A DNA stretch of 53,638 nucleotides from an uncultured Candidatus Saccharibacteria bacterium (GTDB lineage: Bacteria > Patescibacteriota > Saccharimonadia > Saccharimonadales > Saccharimonadaceae). Shown in pieces: positions 18,429 to 26,578 of this stretch (position 1 is the stretch's first letter; each line of letters opens with the position of its first letter). The position numbers were made by a program, and so were the translations under genes. Location of the stretch: the NCBI GenBank assembly GCA_947166125.1, contig CAMVCW010000005.1, forward strand, positions 1 to 53,638, written 5' to 3'. The notes beneath the pieces were generated by a model. That model was given only the letters and a program-made list of their open reading frames with translations. It was not told the DNA's origin and searched no databases.

Positions 18429-20690
18429 ATGGAAAGATACGAACCGCTCAAAATCGAACAAAAATGGCAAAAAATCTGGGAAGAAACCAAGCCTTTTAGG
18501 GCTACTGAAGAACCCGGCAAGCCCAAAATGATGCTCGCCGAAATGTTCCCTTACCCATCTGGCGCTGGCCTACATGTCGGCCACGTCCGCAACTTTACCA
18601 TTGTTGATGTACTTACGCGGTTCTATACTCAACAGGGGTTAAACGTCTTGCGCCCGTTTGGCTACGATACTTTCGGGCTTCCCGCCGAAAATTATGCCAT
18701 CAAAACTGGCACCGCTCCGCAAGATGTCACCAAAACCAACATTGCGAATTTCCGCAAACAAGCCAAGCGCCTCGGTTATGCCATAGATTGGAATCGTGAA
18801 ATCAACACATCTGATCCAGAATACTACAAATGGACCCAGTGGTGCTTCCTCCAGCTCTACAAAAAAGGTCTCGCCTATCAAAAAGAATCTTACCAATGGT
18901 GGTGCCCAGAAGACCAAACCGTCCTCGCTAACGAACAAGTCGAAAACGGCAAATGCTGGCGCTGTGGTCACGAAGTTGAAAAGAAAAAAATGAAACAGTG
19001 GTTTTTCAAGATCACCGAATATGCCGACGAACTGCTCGAAGAAATCGATAGCCTCGAATGGCCAGAAAAAATCAAAACCATGCAAAAAAACTGGATCGGT
19101 CGCTCTGTTGGCGCTGAAATAGATTTCGAAGTAGTGGGCGGCGCGCCACATATTACTGTCTTCACCACCCGCCCAGACACTATCTACGGCGCTACTTTCT
19201 TAGTAGTAGCTCCAGAATACACCGCATTAGACAGTCTGCTCACTGACGACACCCGCGAGAAAGTTTTAGATTACAAAGCCACCGCGCTTAAAAAATCCGA
19301 AATAGAACGTCAAGAAAACAAAGAAAAAACTGGCGTCTTTACCGGCTCTTATGCTATCAACCCAGCTACCAAAGAAAAAATTCCAATCTGGGTGGCAGAT
19401 TACGTACTCGCTGGCTATGGCACTGGCGCCATCATGGCTGTTCCTGCTATGGATGACCGCGACCACGAATTTGCCGAGAAATTCGACTTGCCAATTGTAG
19501 AAACCGAGCTTTGCGATCGTGATCTATTTGGCACACCAAAAGTCACTTATCGCATGCGCGACTGGCTAATTTCTCGTCAACGCTATTGGGGCTGTCCTAT
19601 CCCTATCGCTTACGATAAAGACGGCAATCCACACCCCATTCCAGAAGATCAATTGCCAGTACTAATCCCAGAAGTGGATGATTATAAGCCTGACAATTCT
19701 GGCCGTAGTGCCCTCGCCAAGGCTAAAGATTGGCTCAAGGTTACCATCAATGGCGAAGAAATGACCCGCGAGACCGACACCCTAGATGGCTATGCCTGTT
19801 CTTCTTGGTATCTCTGGCGCTATGCCTCCCCACATGACGAAGATGCCGCCTGGAATCAAGATGCTATCAAATATTGGGAACCAGTAGATTACTATTGCGG
19901 CGGAGATCATGCCGTGGCACACCTATTATATATTCGCTTTTGGTGTAAATTCTTTGCCGATGAAGGTTATCTGCCTTTCCGTGAACCTATCAAGCGCCTA
20001 CTTTACAATGGCTACATCAATGCCCCAGATGGCAAAAAAATGAGTAAGTCTAAAGGTAATGTCATAGATCCACTGGATGTCATCAACGATGGCTATGGCG
20101 CCGATACGCTCCGCACTTACGAAATGTTTATTGGCCCATACGATATGGACGCTGCCTGGGATCCACGCTCTGTGGGCGGTGTTTATCGTTTTCTCAATCG
20201 TTGTTGGACATTAGCGTTCGCTACCGAATACAGCAGAACAGACAAAACTATCAACATCCGTCATAAAACCATCAAAAAAGTTACCGAAGACATCCACCGC
20301 TACAATTTCAACACAGCCGTAGCTGCTTTAATGGAATACGTCAATGAACTATACAAATCTGGCGCCACAGAGGAAGACGTTATCACGCTAGCAAAATTAA
20401 TCAAACCTTTTGCGCCACACCTTGCTTCGGAAATGCTAGAAAAATTAAGTGCCGATGATGAATGGCCACAGTGGGACGAAAAATATCTAGTATCCGACAC
20501 CGTAGAAGTAATTGTACAAATCAACGGCAAGCTTCGCGCCAAACTTACAGTTAGCGCAGATGATTTAAATGACGAAAAGAAAATTACCAACCTTGCCTTA
20601 GCTGACGAAAAAGTTCAAAAATACACTAAGTCCGGCGTCAAGAAAACCATCTTCGTGCCAAAAGCCAAGCTTCTCAATATTGTCATCTAG
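18429..20690 (+). CDS. leuS: leucyl-tRNA synthetase
   Basis: A 753-residue class I synthetase. The HIGH motif is PYPSGAGLHVGHVRN, the KMSKS loop is KKMSKSKGNV, and a zinc-type CWRCG is at about residue 177. The editing (CP1) domain is kept: TTRPDTIYGAT and GTGAIMAVPAMDDRDHEF, though the usual HD before QRD is MD here. The protein is about 100 residues shorter than E. coli LeuRS (860), mainly between the editing domain and the KMSKS loop, in keeping with a reduced genome. It charges tRNA-Leu. Confidence 0.97.
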   Translation: MERYEPLKIEQKWQKIWEETKPFRATEEPGKPKMMLAEMFPYPSGAGLHVGHVRNFTIVDVLTRFYTQQGLNVLRPFGYDTFGLPAENYAIKTGTAPQDVTKTNIANFRKQAKRLGYAIDWNREINTSDPEYYKWTQWCFLQLYKKGLAYQKESYQWWCPEDQTVLANEQVENGKCWRCGHEVEKKKMKQWFFKITEYADELLEEIDSLEWPEKIKTMQKNWIGRSVGAEIDFEVVGGAPHITVFTTRPDTIYGATFLVVAPEYTALDSLLTDDTREKVLDYKATALKKSEIERQENKEKTGVFTGSYAINPATKEKIPIWVADYVLAGYGTGAIMAVPAMDDRDHEFAEKFDLPIVETELCDRDLFGTPKVTYRMRDWLISRQRYWGCPIPIAYDKDGNPHPIPEDQLPVLIPEVDDYKPDNSGRSALAKAKDWLKVTINGEEMTRETDTLDGYACSSWYLWRYASPHDEDAAWNQDAIKYWEPVDYYCGGDHAVAHLLYIRFWCKFFADEGYLPFREPIKRLLYNGYINAPDGKKMSKSKGNVIDPLDVINDGYGADTLRTYEMFIGPYDMDAAWDPRSVGGVYRFLNRCWTLAFATEYSRTDKTINIRHKTIKKVTEDIHRYNFNTAVAALMEYVNELYKSGATEEDVITLAKLIKPFAPHLASEMLEKLSADDEWPQWDEKYLVSDTVEVIVQINGKLRAKLTVSADDLNDEKKITNLALADEKVQKYTKSGVKKTIFVPKAKLLNIVI

Positions 20691-20696
20691 CCAATC

Positions 20697-20725
20697 TTGA
20701 ATACAAGATACAGGTATGCTACACT
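20697..20725 (+). promoter_or_regulatory. promoter of the structured RNA after leuS
   Basis: TTGAAT (20697-20702), 17-base spacer, TACACT (20720-20725, preceded by TGC). The predicted start, near 20732, is the first base of a 10-bp stem that closes at 20907. Confidence 0.65.
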
Positions 20726-20731
20726 TGCCTT

Positions 20732-20907
20732 AGTGGGGTTGCAATTTGATAATTAGTTAACGGTAAGGAGAAAGGAGGGATTTTATCATGAACGTTTCTG
20801 TTGAAGACATAAAAGTCACAATAAAACTAAAGATTGCTCCCGAAAAGAAGCAATCCTAAAATCCTAAATCAATTCTACCGCACAACAATTTAAAAGTCAA
20901 CCCCACT
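20732..20907 (+). ncRNA. closed-stem structured RNA with a micro-ORF
   Basis: AGTGGGGTTG (20732-20741) pairs with CAACCCCACT (20898-20907), closing a 176-base RNA. Nested inside, GGATTTTA (20778-20785) pairs with TAAAATCC (20857-20864) and GATTGCT (20832-20838) with AGCAATC (20849-20855). Stem, large internal loops and terminal hairpin recall the shape and size of 6S RNA, but I cannot show homology. A strong ribosome binding site and a 23-codon frame lie within (20788-20859). The middle pairing would hide the ribosome binding region, so it may also be a self-regulated mRNA. This RNA fills the 236-base gap between leuS and the glycosyltransferase gene. Confidence 0.55.
20788..20859 (+). CDS. 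candidate 23-residue microprotein
   Basis: The frame starts ATG AAC GTT and ends TAA, coding a small basic peptide (MNVSVEDIKV... ending EKKQS). Two purine blocks, AAGGAG and AAAGGAGGG, lie 8-22 bases upstream, a strong ribosome binding region. It has a promoter of its own. No known family; it could be incidental within a structured RNA. Confidence 0.4.
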   Translation: MNVSVEDIKVTIKLKIAPEKKQS

Positions 20908-20926
20908 TTCGCGATAAGCCAGTGGA

Positions 20927-22180
20927 TTATTTCTTATCTGCAATTACTTTTCTATAAATATTTTCAAACTTATCTAGAGTCTTTTCAAAATCATGTTCAC
21001 TAGCAATTTCAATTGATTTTTTAGAAAATCTAGCATGCAAGGAGCTGTCAGATAAAACTCGCGTCATCGCCTCACTAATCTCCACCACATTTCCCGGTTG
21101 GCATAAATATCCATTCTCGCCATCATGGCACACTTCGCCCACTGCACCCCCATCTACTGCAATCAACGGCAAACCACACGCCGCAGCTTCTATCAATACT
21201 ATTCCTTGCGTCTCAATATCACTAGCTGTTGCAAATACATCCCCGATCTTGTATAGTTCATACAAATCCGGCGGCAGCACTCGCCCCAAAAACTTTACAT
21301 CATTACCCAGCCCCATCTTTTCTACTTTCTGCATTAAACGTAGTTTATCTACGCCATCGCCAACTATCACTAGCAGCGCCTTCGGAACTTTCTTATGCGT
21401 CTCATTAAACGCATCTATTATCACGCCCACTTTTTTCTCCGGATCCACCCGCCCCACATACAGCACTGTTGGTCTATCCATAGGTATATTATATTTACGA
21501 TAAATCTCCGCCATCGCCTTGCCAGGTTTAAAATCAGCCAAATCTACACCATTACTTACCGCTGCCACTGGCACTGGAAACCCTTTCCCGCGCGACCAAA
21601 TCAAATCTTTAATCGCCTGTTCTGTTGGCATCGTTACAAAATCACTCTTGCTTTGCCGATTTCTAAAATACGAAGTCAAAAGATAATTTACTGGCTTTTT
21701 CACCACACCAGGCACCTTCAACGTGTCAGTAAACACATCCGGCTGATTATGTTCCGTTGTTACCACCGGAATCCCTCGCCGTCTGGCATACCACACCACA
21801 GAAAGCCCTATCGGATCAGACACCTGCACATGCACTACGTCCGGCCGAAATTCATCTAGAGCCTTCTTCACTTCCATCTGTGGGAACACCGACACCCTTA
21901 ATCCATGCCGATATACCAAATGTGGTAATTTTATGCCCAGAAATTTCTTTTTTTTCGGCACATCATGGATCTGATCGGGATACACTTTAGCATCCACGGA
22001 TCTCAGATAGACAGTTTTTACCCCATCAATTGTTCGCGTATAGTTCCGCCCAGTTTGTGATGGACAAATCACCATTACTTCATTACCACGCTTCGCTAGT
22101 CCAACCGCTAAATTGTGCGAAAAGACCGCCACCCCGTTTATCATCGGATAATACACTGCGGTAGCGATCACAATTTTCAT
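20927..22180 (-). CDS. family 4 glycosyltransferase
   Basis: A 417-residue GT-B glycosyltransferase. The N-terminal acceptor domain begins MKIVIATAVYYPMINGVAVF with the GVA/S-H-LA pattern; the C-terminal nucleotide-sugar domain has RPTVLYVGRVDPEKKVGVII, KFLGRVLPPDLYELYKIGDV and the EX7E region TQGIVLIEAAACGLPLIAVD. Such enzymes make glycolipids (for example diacylglycerol glucosyl- or mannosyltransferases) or cell-wall glycans; the substrate is not assigned. The ribosome binding site is AGGAGAG. A possible minus-strand terminator is the hairpin at 20832-20855. Confidence 0.9.
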   Translation of the reverse strand: MKIVIATAVYYPMINGVAVFSHNLAVGLAKRGNEVMVICPSQTGRNYTRTIDGVKTVYLRSVDAKVYPDQIHDVPKKKKFLGIKLPHLVYRHGLRVSVFPQMEVKKALDEFRPDVVHVQVSDPIGLSVVWYARRRGIPVVTTEHNQPDVFTDTLKVPGVVKKPVNYLLTSYFRNRQSKSDFVTMPTEQAIKDLIWSRGKGFPVPVAAVSNGVDLADFKPGKAMAEIYRKYNIPMDRPTVLYVGRVDPEKKVGVIIDAFNETHKKVPKALLVIVGDGVDKLRLMQKVEKMGLGNDVKFLGRVLPPDLYELYKIGDVFATASDIETQGIVLIEAAACGLPLIAVDGGAVGEVCHDGENGYLCQPGNVVEISEAMTRVLSDSSLHARFSKKSIEIASEHDFEKTLDKFENIYRKVIADKK

Positions 22181-22241
22181 TACTTCTCTCCTGAAGAAAG
22201 CGCGTATCTTTCTTCCGAACTACCCCTGTTATTTTTTAAAA

Positions 22242-23435
22242 TCATAGACTTTTAGCTTTATCCATTTGCGGATCACGCATCGCGTTAATATCTTCGTAGG
22301 TCCGCTCTACTTCTATATCAGGCTTAATTCCAGTTTTGTTGATAGACCTATCATTTGGCGTATACCACTCTGCCGTCGTCACCTTAAGCACTGTCGCGCC
22401 AGACAAATCATATAAGTTTTGCACTACACCTTTACCATAAGTAGTTTCCCCCACCACCGTAGCCTTACCATAATCTTGCAACGCTCCCGCTACAATTTCT
22501 GACGCCGAAGCCGTAGAACCATTTACCAACACTACCGTTTCCATATCTTTAAGGATTGCCTTGCCGGCACCACTGTTAGTATTAGTATTGCCAAAATGCT
22601 TAGATTTCTGAACTAAGATCTTCTCATTATCCAACCACAAACTGAGCAAATCTTGTGCCGCACTTACATAACCACCGCCATTACCGCGAAGATCTAGTAT
22701 CACCTTATTAATACCCTTATCGGCAAATTCTTTCGCAAAACCTTGCACCATCGTACCAGTATTGTTATCAAACCGCGTTACCGTAATAATAGCCGTCTTA
22801 CCATCATATTCCACATAAGCAGACACATTATTGATAGCTTCACGTTTCATGGTGAAAGATTTTTCTTCTCCATCACGCACCACCGTTACCGTTACCTCGG
22901 AGCCAGTCTCACCACGTACTTTCTTAGCAATCTCATCCGTAGATAAATTATAAACTTCTTCACCATTCACTTTATAAATAATATCACCAGCTAGTATTCC
23001 AGCTTTACGTGCCGGGTTATCTGGCAAAGTACGTAGCACTCGCACATAACCATCACGCAGTCCCATCTCTACGCCAATACCAGACCCCACGTTCCCATGT
23101 AAATCATCATAAAAATCTGAAGTTTCTTCTGAATCCATATATACTGTATAGATATCGCCTAGCGATTCTACTAGCCCCTTCTTTGCACCTTCCACTATTT
23201 CTTCTTTAGATATTTCACCATTATACGTAGTGGCAAGTTTATTATATACTTCATTCAAAGGCGACCAGTCCACATCAGCAGATACATTCCCTTGTATACC
23301 CAAATATGGCGCAAAACCACTAAACCAACTATTGCAGTTTACTCCTACAAAAATCCCTGCCGCCAACATTACGGCAGACATGATAATCGCGTTACCTAAA
23401 CTAGTCTTTTTTTCTTCCCACTTTTGCTTACTCAT
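22242..23435 (-). CDS. S41 family C-terminal processing peptidase
   Basis: A 397-residue secreted or membrane-anchored protease of the CtpA type. Transmembrane segment at about residues 16-34, PDZ domain at about 110-195 (VRVLRTLPDNPARKAGILAG), then the serine-lysine catalytic core: GNGGGYVSAA, the nucleophile Ser in VNGSTASASEIVAGAL and the Lys in ETTYGKGVVQNL. It trims or degrades proteins outside the membrane and would act among the many surface proteins here. A TGCTAAAAT box ends 7 bases before the ATG, so it is likely leaderless. Confidence 0.95.
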   Translation of the reverse strand: MSKQKWEEKKTSLGNAIIMSAVMLAAGIFVGVNCNSWFSGFAPYLGIQGNVSADVDWSPLNEVYNKLATTYNGEISKEEIVEGAKKGLVESLGDIYTVYMDSEETSDFYDDLHGNVGSGIGVEMGLRDGYVRVLRTLPDNPARKAGILAGDIIYKVNGEEVYNLSTDEIAKKVRGETGSEVTVTVVRDGEEKSFTMKREAINNVSAYVEYDGKTAIITVTRFDNNTGTMVQGFAKEFADKGINKVILDLRGNGGGYVSAAQDLLSLWLDNEKILVQKSKHFGNTNTNSGAGKAILKDMETVVLVNGSTASASEIVAGALQDYGKATVVGETTYGKGVVQNLYDLSGATVLKVTTAEWYTPNDRSINKTGIKPDIEVERTYEDINAMRDPQMDKAKSL

Positions 23436-23441
23436 TACTCT

Positions 23442-23450
23442 ATTTTAGCA
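23442..23450 (-). promoter_or_regulatory. leaderless promoter of the S41 peptidase gene
   Basis: TGCTAAAAT on the minus strand (23450-23442); the A of the ATG at 23435 is 7 bases after the box. Confidence 0.6.
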
Positions 23451-23482
23451 CAAAATTTTTCATAACGCGACTTTCGCATTTT

Positions 23483-23513
23483 TTAACATAAATGGAAAAT
23501 AATATGTTACAAT
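23483..23513 (+). promoter_or_regulatory. promoter of structured RNA copy 2
   Basis: -10 TACAAT (23508-23513) with a weak TTAACA (23483-23488) 19 bases upstream. The TGCAA of the RNA stem begins 6 bases after the -10, as in the other copies. Confidence 0.55.
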
Positions 23514-23517
23514 AAAA

Positions 23518-23660
23518 GTGCAACAATTTCATAATGAATAGCGTCAGCTATTTTAATATTTATTCGAACACAAAACGGCACCGTAAGGAAATCCGTTGTT
23601 CGAATCAGTATTGCTGGCGAGAATTATGAGATTGTTGCACCCCTTGCGGTGCCATTTTTG
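23518..23660 (+). ncRNA. pseudoknotted leader or small RNA, copy 2 (upstream of a FISUMP gene)
   Basis: Stem 1: GTGCAACAATTTCATAAT (23518-23535) with ATTATGAGATTGTTGCAC (23623-23640), 18 pairs with one U-G. Stem 2: CGTCAGC with GCTGGCG. Stem 3: ATTCGAACA with TGTTCGAAT. The apical loop GGCACCGTAAGG (23577-23588) is complementary to CCTTGCGGTGCC (23642-23653), and ATTTTTG follows. The stems share no sequence with copies 1 and 3, but loop and 3' segment do. The 3' segment can alternatively form GCACC-CCTTGC-GGTGC plus a T tract, a terminator-like hairpin competing with both stem 1 and the pseudoknot. Confidence 0.75.
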
Positions 23661-23823
23661 TTAATCCCCATTAATATAGTGGCACCACATGGGGGGATTA
23701 GTAGTAATCATATATAAGTGAGGTAAAGATGGGCCACAAAGCAAAACAATCATTAATGAGTAGTAGAGCAGATTTCTTCTACTATGCTTTCCGTAATGTA
23801 TTGTTAGTCTCTGTTCCTCTTCT
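23637..23823 (+). repeat. direct repeat of FISUMP-type leader and gene start (copy 1 of 2)
   Basis: From GCACCCCTTGCGG through the start codon and about 30 codons, this block is nearly identical to 53297-53500. Similarity stops abruptly upstream (different stems) and fades downstream, so a cassette of RNA 3' segment, second hairpin, ribosome binding site and signal-anchor coding region was duplicated or kept homogeneous. Confidence 0.85.
23663..23699 (+). promoter_or_regulatory. second leader hairpin before FISUMP gene B
   Basis: AATCCCC (23663-23669) pairs with GGGGATT (23693-23699), enclosing GTGGCACCAC (23679-23688). Its TGGCACC can also pair with GGTGCCA of the upstream RNA (about 23648-23654), giving a third mutually exclusive pairing. 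It ends about 30 bases before the ATG. Confidence 0.6.
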
Positions 23824-25255
23824 TGTGGTTTCTAGTGTTGTTTTATCTCATTTATCACTTCATAGTTCCGCCACAGGTTCTGGAACAGACCAAATCCAGT
23901 TCTCACTTTCTTCTTCTTGTACTATGTCTAGTGTAGTAGACGAAGCTCATACCAAAGAAATCAATAATGGTACCTATCATAGTGATGTGGGTAAGACTAC
24001 CATTACTACACTATGTAATGATGGTAATGGGTATAGTGTATATGCAGTAGGATATAGTAATAATGAAGAAGGTAATAATAAACTCATTAACGCAGAACAC
24101 CCTGAATACAGTATAGACACAGGATTAGCGACCAGTGGATTAATCTCTAATTGGGCTATGAAGTTAAACAACATACCAGATGATCCTTCTCCTACTCCAC
24201 CAGTTATAGAACCAGCTTATGACAATACTTATGGCTTAGTGCCACAATACTGGACTAGGGTAGCTTCTAGACCTTCTGGTACTACTGATATGGATGAAGG
24301 TTCTTCCTTTACTACTACCTATGCCATCTACACTACTTCTAACCAACATGCTGGTACATACAATGGACAAGTGAAATATGTTCTCACTCATCCATCCACC
24401 CGGCCATATGTATACTATATGCAAGAAGTAGATAAATGGAAGAATACGATAGCTCTAGAAGAAAGCGTACAGGCTATAGATATGCGGGATGGTAAGAAAT
24501 ATTGGGTAACCAAACTTAAGGATGGAAATATCTGGATGACGCAAAACTTGGATTTAGATATAGAAGCTAATACTGTGCTTAATTCCCAAACTACAGACTT
24601 AAATGTAGCTTATGACTCCAGTACTGGGCAGTATGCAGAATATGATAATGGATATACAGAAAGTAATGAAGTAATATACTATACTCCAGACAGTAGTGCT
24701 AATACTATAGATTTTACTGGTACTGATGTTTCTGGTTGGCAGAATAGTGATACTGAGCCATATACTGCTAACAAAACAGATGATACTGGCACAGGCCATG
24801 CTTCACTAGGTAATTACTATAACTGGACTGCAGCTATAGCATCTAATAATTCTTCTTCATTAACACAAGATACATTAAGTGATATATCTAAGAATCCTAA
24901 GAATTCTATATGTCCTAAAGGATGGAGATTGCCTACTATATCCAACCAGTCTAATACCATCTCCGGCTCTACTAATGAATTTGCAAGGCTGAACTATTTA
25001 TATAACAACAATTCAACATCAAATTCAGACGGATTCGTCATCAAGCCACTATACTTCATTTATGGCGGACTCATTAATGACAGAACACTATACATCGATA
25101 TGCGAGATGGTGGGGGTAATTACAGGTCAAGTACGGTTTCCAGCTCATTATCGTCCTATCGTTTGGCAATTACTGATTCGCTAGCCAACGTAGCCGATGG
25201 CTCAAAGTGGTCAGCCAAAAATAGAGGGATGTCCATCCGCTGCCTCGCCAAATAG
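23729..25255 (+). CDS. FISUMP-domain surface protein (paralogue B)
   Basis: A 508-residue exported protein. A signal-anchor at about residues 22-45 is followed by a Cys-containing beta domain (SSSCTMSSVVDEAH) unlike that of paralogues A and C but shared with the partial gene at 53392. The FISUMP domain has DMRDGKKYWVTKL, NIWMTQNLDL, CPKGWRLPT and ends GMSIRCLAK; the usual YWSST is degenerate (NYRSSTVSS). The last 230 bases or so are clearly richer in CpG than the rest of the gene, which may mark an exchanged 3' part. The ribosome binding site is GTGAGGTAAAG, and a structured leader lies directly upstream. Confidence 0.85.
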   Translation: MGHKAKQSLMSSRADFFYYAFRNVLLVSVPLLVVSSVVLSHLSLHSSATGSGTDQIQFSLSSSCTMSSVVDEAHTKEINNGTYHSDVGKTTITTLCNDGNGYSVYAVGYSNNEEGNNKLINAEHPEYSIDTGLATSGLISNWAMKLNNIPDDPSPTPPVIEPAYDNTYGLVPQYWTRVASRPSGTTDMDEGSSFTTTYAIYTTSNQHAGTYNGQVKYVLTHPSTRPYVYYMQEVDKWKNTIALEESVQAIDMRDGKKYWVTKLKDGNIWMTQNLDLDIEANTVLNSQTTDLNVAYDSSTGQYAEYDNGYTESNEVIYYTPDSSANTIDFTGTDVSGWQNSDTEPYTANKTDDTGTGHASLGNYYNWTAAIASNNSSSLTQDTLSDISKNPKNSICPKGWRLPTISNQSNTISGSTNEFARLNYLYNNNSTSNSDGFVIKPLYFIYGGLINDRTLYIDMRDGGGNYRSSTVSSSLSSYRLAITDSLANVADGSKWSAKNRGMSIRCLAK

Positions 25256-25314
25256 CTGTCCCATCGTGTTATTAAAACTTCCGCACATCCTCCAAACTTA
25301 ATTTTTCTTCGCAC

Positions 25315-25370
25315 TTTAGGCACGTGCCTAAAAATATCACCAAAATCACCCCTGTTATTACAGAGGTGAT
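25315..25370 (-). terminator. two-hairpin 3' element (copy B)
   Basis: TTTAGGCACGTGCCTAAA (25315-25332) is a perfect palindrome, and ATCACCCCTGT / ACAGAGGTGAT (345-355 and 360-370) a second hairpin. It matches copy A at 482-540: TAGAC/GTCTA there becomes TAGGC/GCCTA here, a compensatory A-T to G-C change. It lies between convergent genes and ends the CHAP-hydrolase transcript; it may also serve the FISUMP gene on the plus strand. Confidence 0.7.
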
Positions 25371-25399
25371 ACACCATATATTATATATAGATCTAAACT

Positions 25400-26572
25400 C
25401 TAAAAATGAATATAATTATACATCCTAGCCTGGCCAGCGCTTATCGTGCGTGCGCCAAAATCACCCGCATGTGAATGCCCAGAATATAGATAAGTAGCAT
25501 AGTAGTTATTATATTCTGTAACGTTTATAGAGCCATCACCATTTACGCTTTCTACCCAGAATACGTGTCCATAGTACCCAGCATCATCCTGCCCGATAGT
25601 CCCAGCTGCCGGATTATGATCCACCGTGTATCCAGCCGCCCTAGCACCATCATCCCAGCGCGAAGCATTGCCCCAAGCCAACACTACACCATAGGCCTCA
25701 TAAGCCTTCCAGCCAGTGTAGCTCACGCATTCACATACATAGCCACCAATATATCGCCCGTCATCCAATCTTGTTCCATACCAATCTTGCTTATCCGGGC
25801 AATCACCCTGCCATGGGTAAGTATTAATCCCCGTATAAGTACTACCGCCGTAGCGCTCTGGATGAGCTTCCTGTTCTGCTTTTTCGGCGGCACGCTGTGC
25901 TTCTTGTGCCGCCTTTGCCACTTCTGTATACGCCTCTGCATCGTTTTGATATTTCTCTACTAAATTTTGCTGCTCACTACGCTTTGCCACCAAAGTTTCC
26001 TTTGCGGTCTGCTGATTAGCAAGCAAATCTTCTACTTCCGCCTTGTCGGCTTCAAGCTGCATTTTCATATCACGCACCGCAGCCGCCGATACGCTTATTT
26101 GTTGCTTCACCACTTCCTCACGTGCTGCTTTTTCTGCTAAATCCGATATCGAACTAGAACCGGCCAATATTTTAATTGGCTCCGAATCCCCATCAAAATG
26201 CATATTAATGAGAAGTTCCGCCAAAGCCTCTTGCTGCTCTTCTAGTTTCATTTCTGTTTCATAAATTTGTTTCTTTAGTTCCTTAATCTCAGCCTCAGTC
26301 TGAGCAATCTCAGCCTCACTAGATGCAATTTCTACAGACAACTCATTTACTTTCATCTGAAACAAGTTAGCCGAGCTAGACGCTGCCGCCGCTCTTCTAT
26401 TGGCTTCTTGTTCTTTTTCTACCGCTTCACGACACGCCGCAGAATTTTGGCATGCTCGCGAAATACCATTTACCTCAATATTATTAAATACGGTAATCCC
26501 AAGTGGTGCTCCCACCAAAGCAAAAATCAATACAGTTATTAATATTTTCTTTTTGTTTTTTAGCATTAGCAT
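25400..26572 (-). CDS. coiled-coil and CHAP-domain peptidoglycan hydrolase (PcsB-like)
   Basis: About 390 residues: membrane-spanning signal segment near the N-terminus (ILITVLIFALVGAPLGITVF), a long coiled coil (roughly residues 50-225, rich in Glu, Lys, Ala), and a C-terminal CHAP domain with the catalytic Cys in GGYVCECVSYTGWKAY and His in GHVFWVESV, ending in INVTEYNN. It is encoded just after ftsE and ftsX. In streptococci FtsEX activates the coiled-coil/CHAP hydrolase PcsB at the septum, so a division hydrolase is the natural inference. The start was set at 26572, 7 bases after TGTTATAAT, in preference to 26605, which lies in the promoter. Confidence 0.88.
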   Translation of the reverse strand: MLMLKNKKKILITVLIFALVGAPLGITVFNNIEVNGISRACQNSAACREAVEKEQEANRRAAAASSSANLFQMKVNELSVEIASSEAEIAQTEAEIKELKKQIYETEMKLEEQQEALAELLINMHFDGDSEPIKILAGSSSISDLAEKAAREEVVKQQISVSAAAVRDMKMQLEADKAEVEDLLANQQTAKETLVAKRSEQQNLVEKYQNDAEAYTEVAKAAQEAQRAAEKAEQEAHPERYGGSTYTGINTYPWQGDCPDKQDWYGTRLDDGRYIGGYVCECVSYTGWKAYEAYGVVLAWGNASRWDDGARAAGYTVDHNPAAGTIGQDDAGYYGHVFWVESVNGDGSINVTEYNNYYATYLYSGHSHAGDFGARTISAGQARMYNYIHF

Positions 26573-26578
26573 AAGCTT

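Noticed and set aside
18639-19151. Minus-strand 170-residue frame inside leuS
   Set aside because: Shadow frame of a conserved synthetase with biased residues and no start signals.
23590-23610. TTCGAATC inside structured RNA copy 2 looks like a tRNA T-loop
   Set aside because: No acceptor, D or anticodon arms around it; the bases are part of the ATTCGAACA/TGTTCGAAT stem, and copies 1 and 3 lack the motif.
23518-23660. Intact diversity-generating retroelement or CRISPR
   Set aside because: No reverse transcriptase, template repeat, cas gene or evenly spaced repeats are present in the window.
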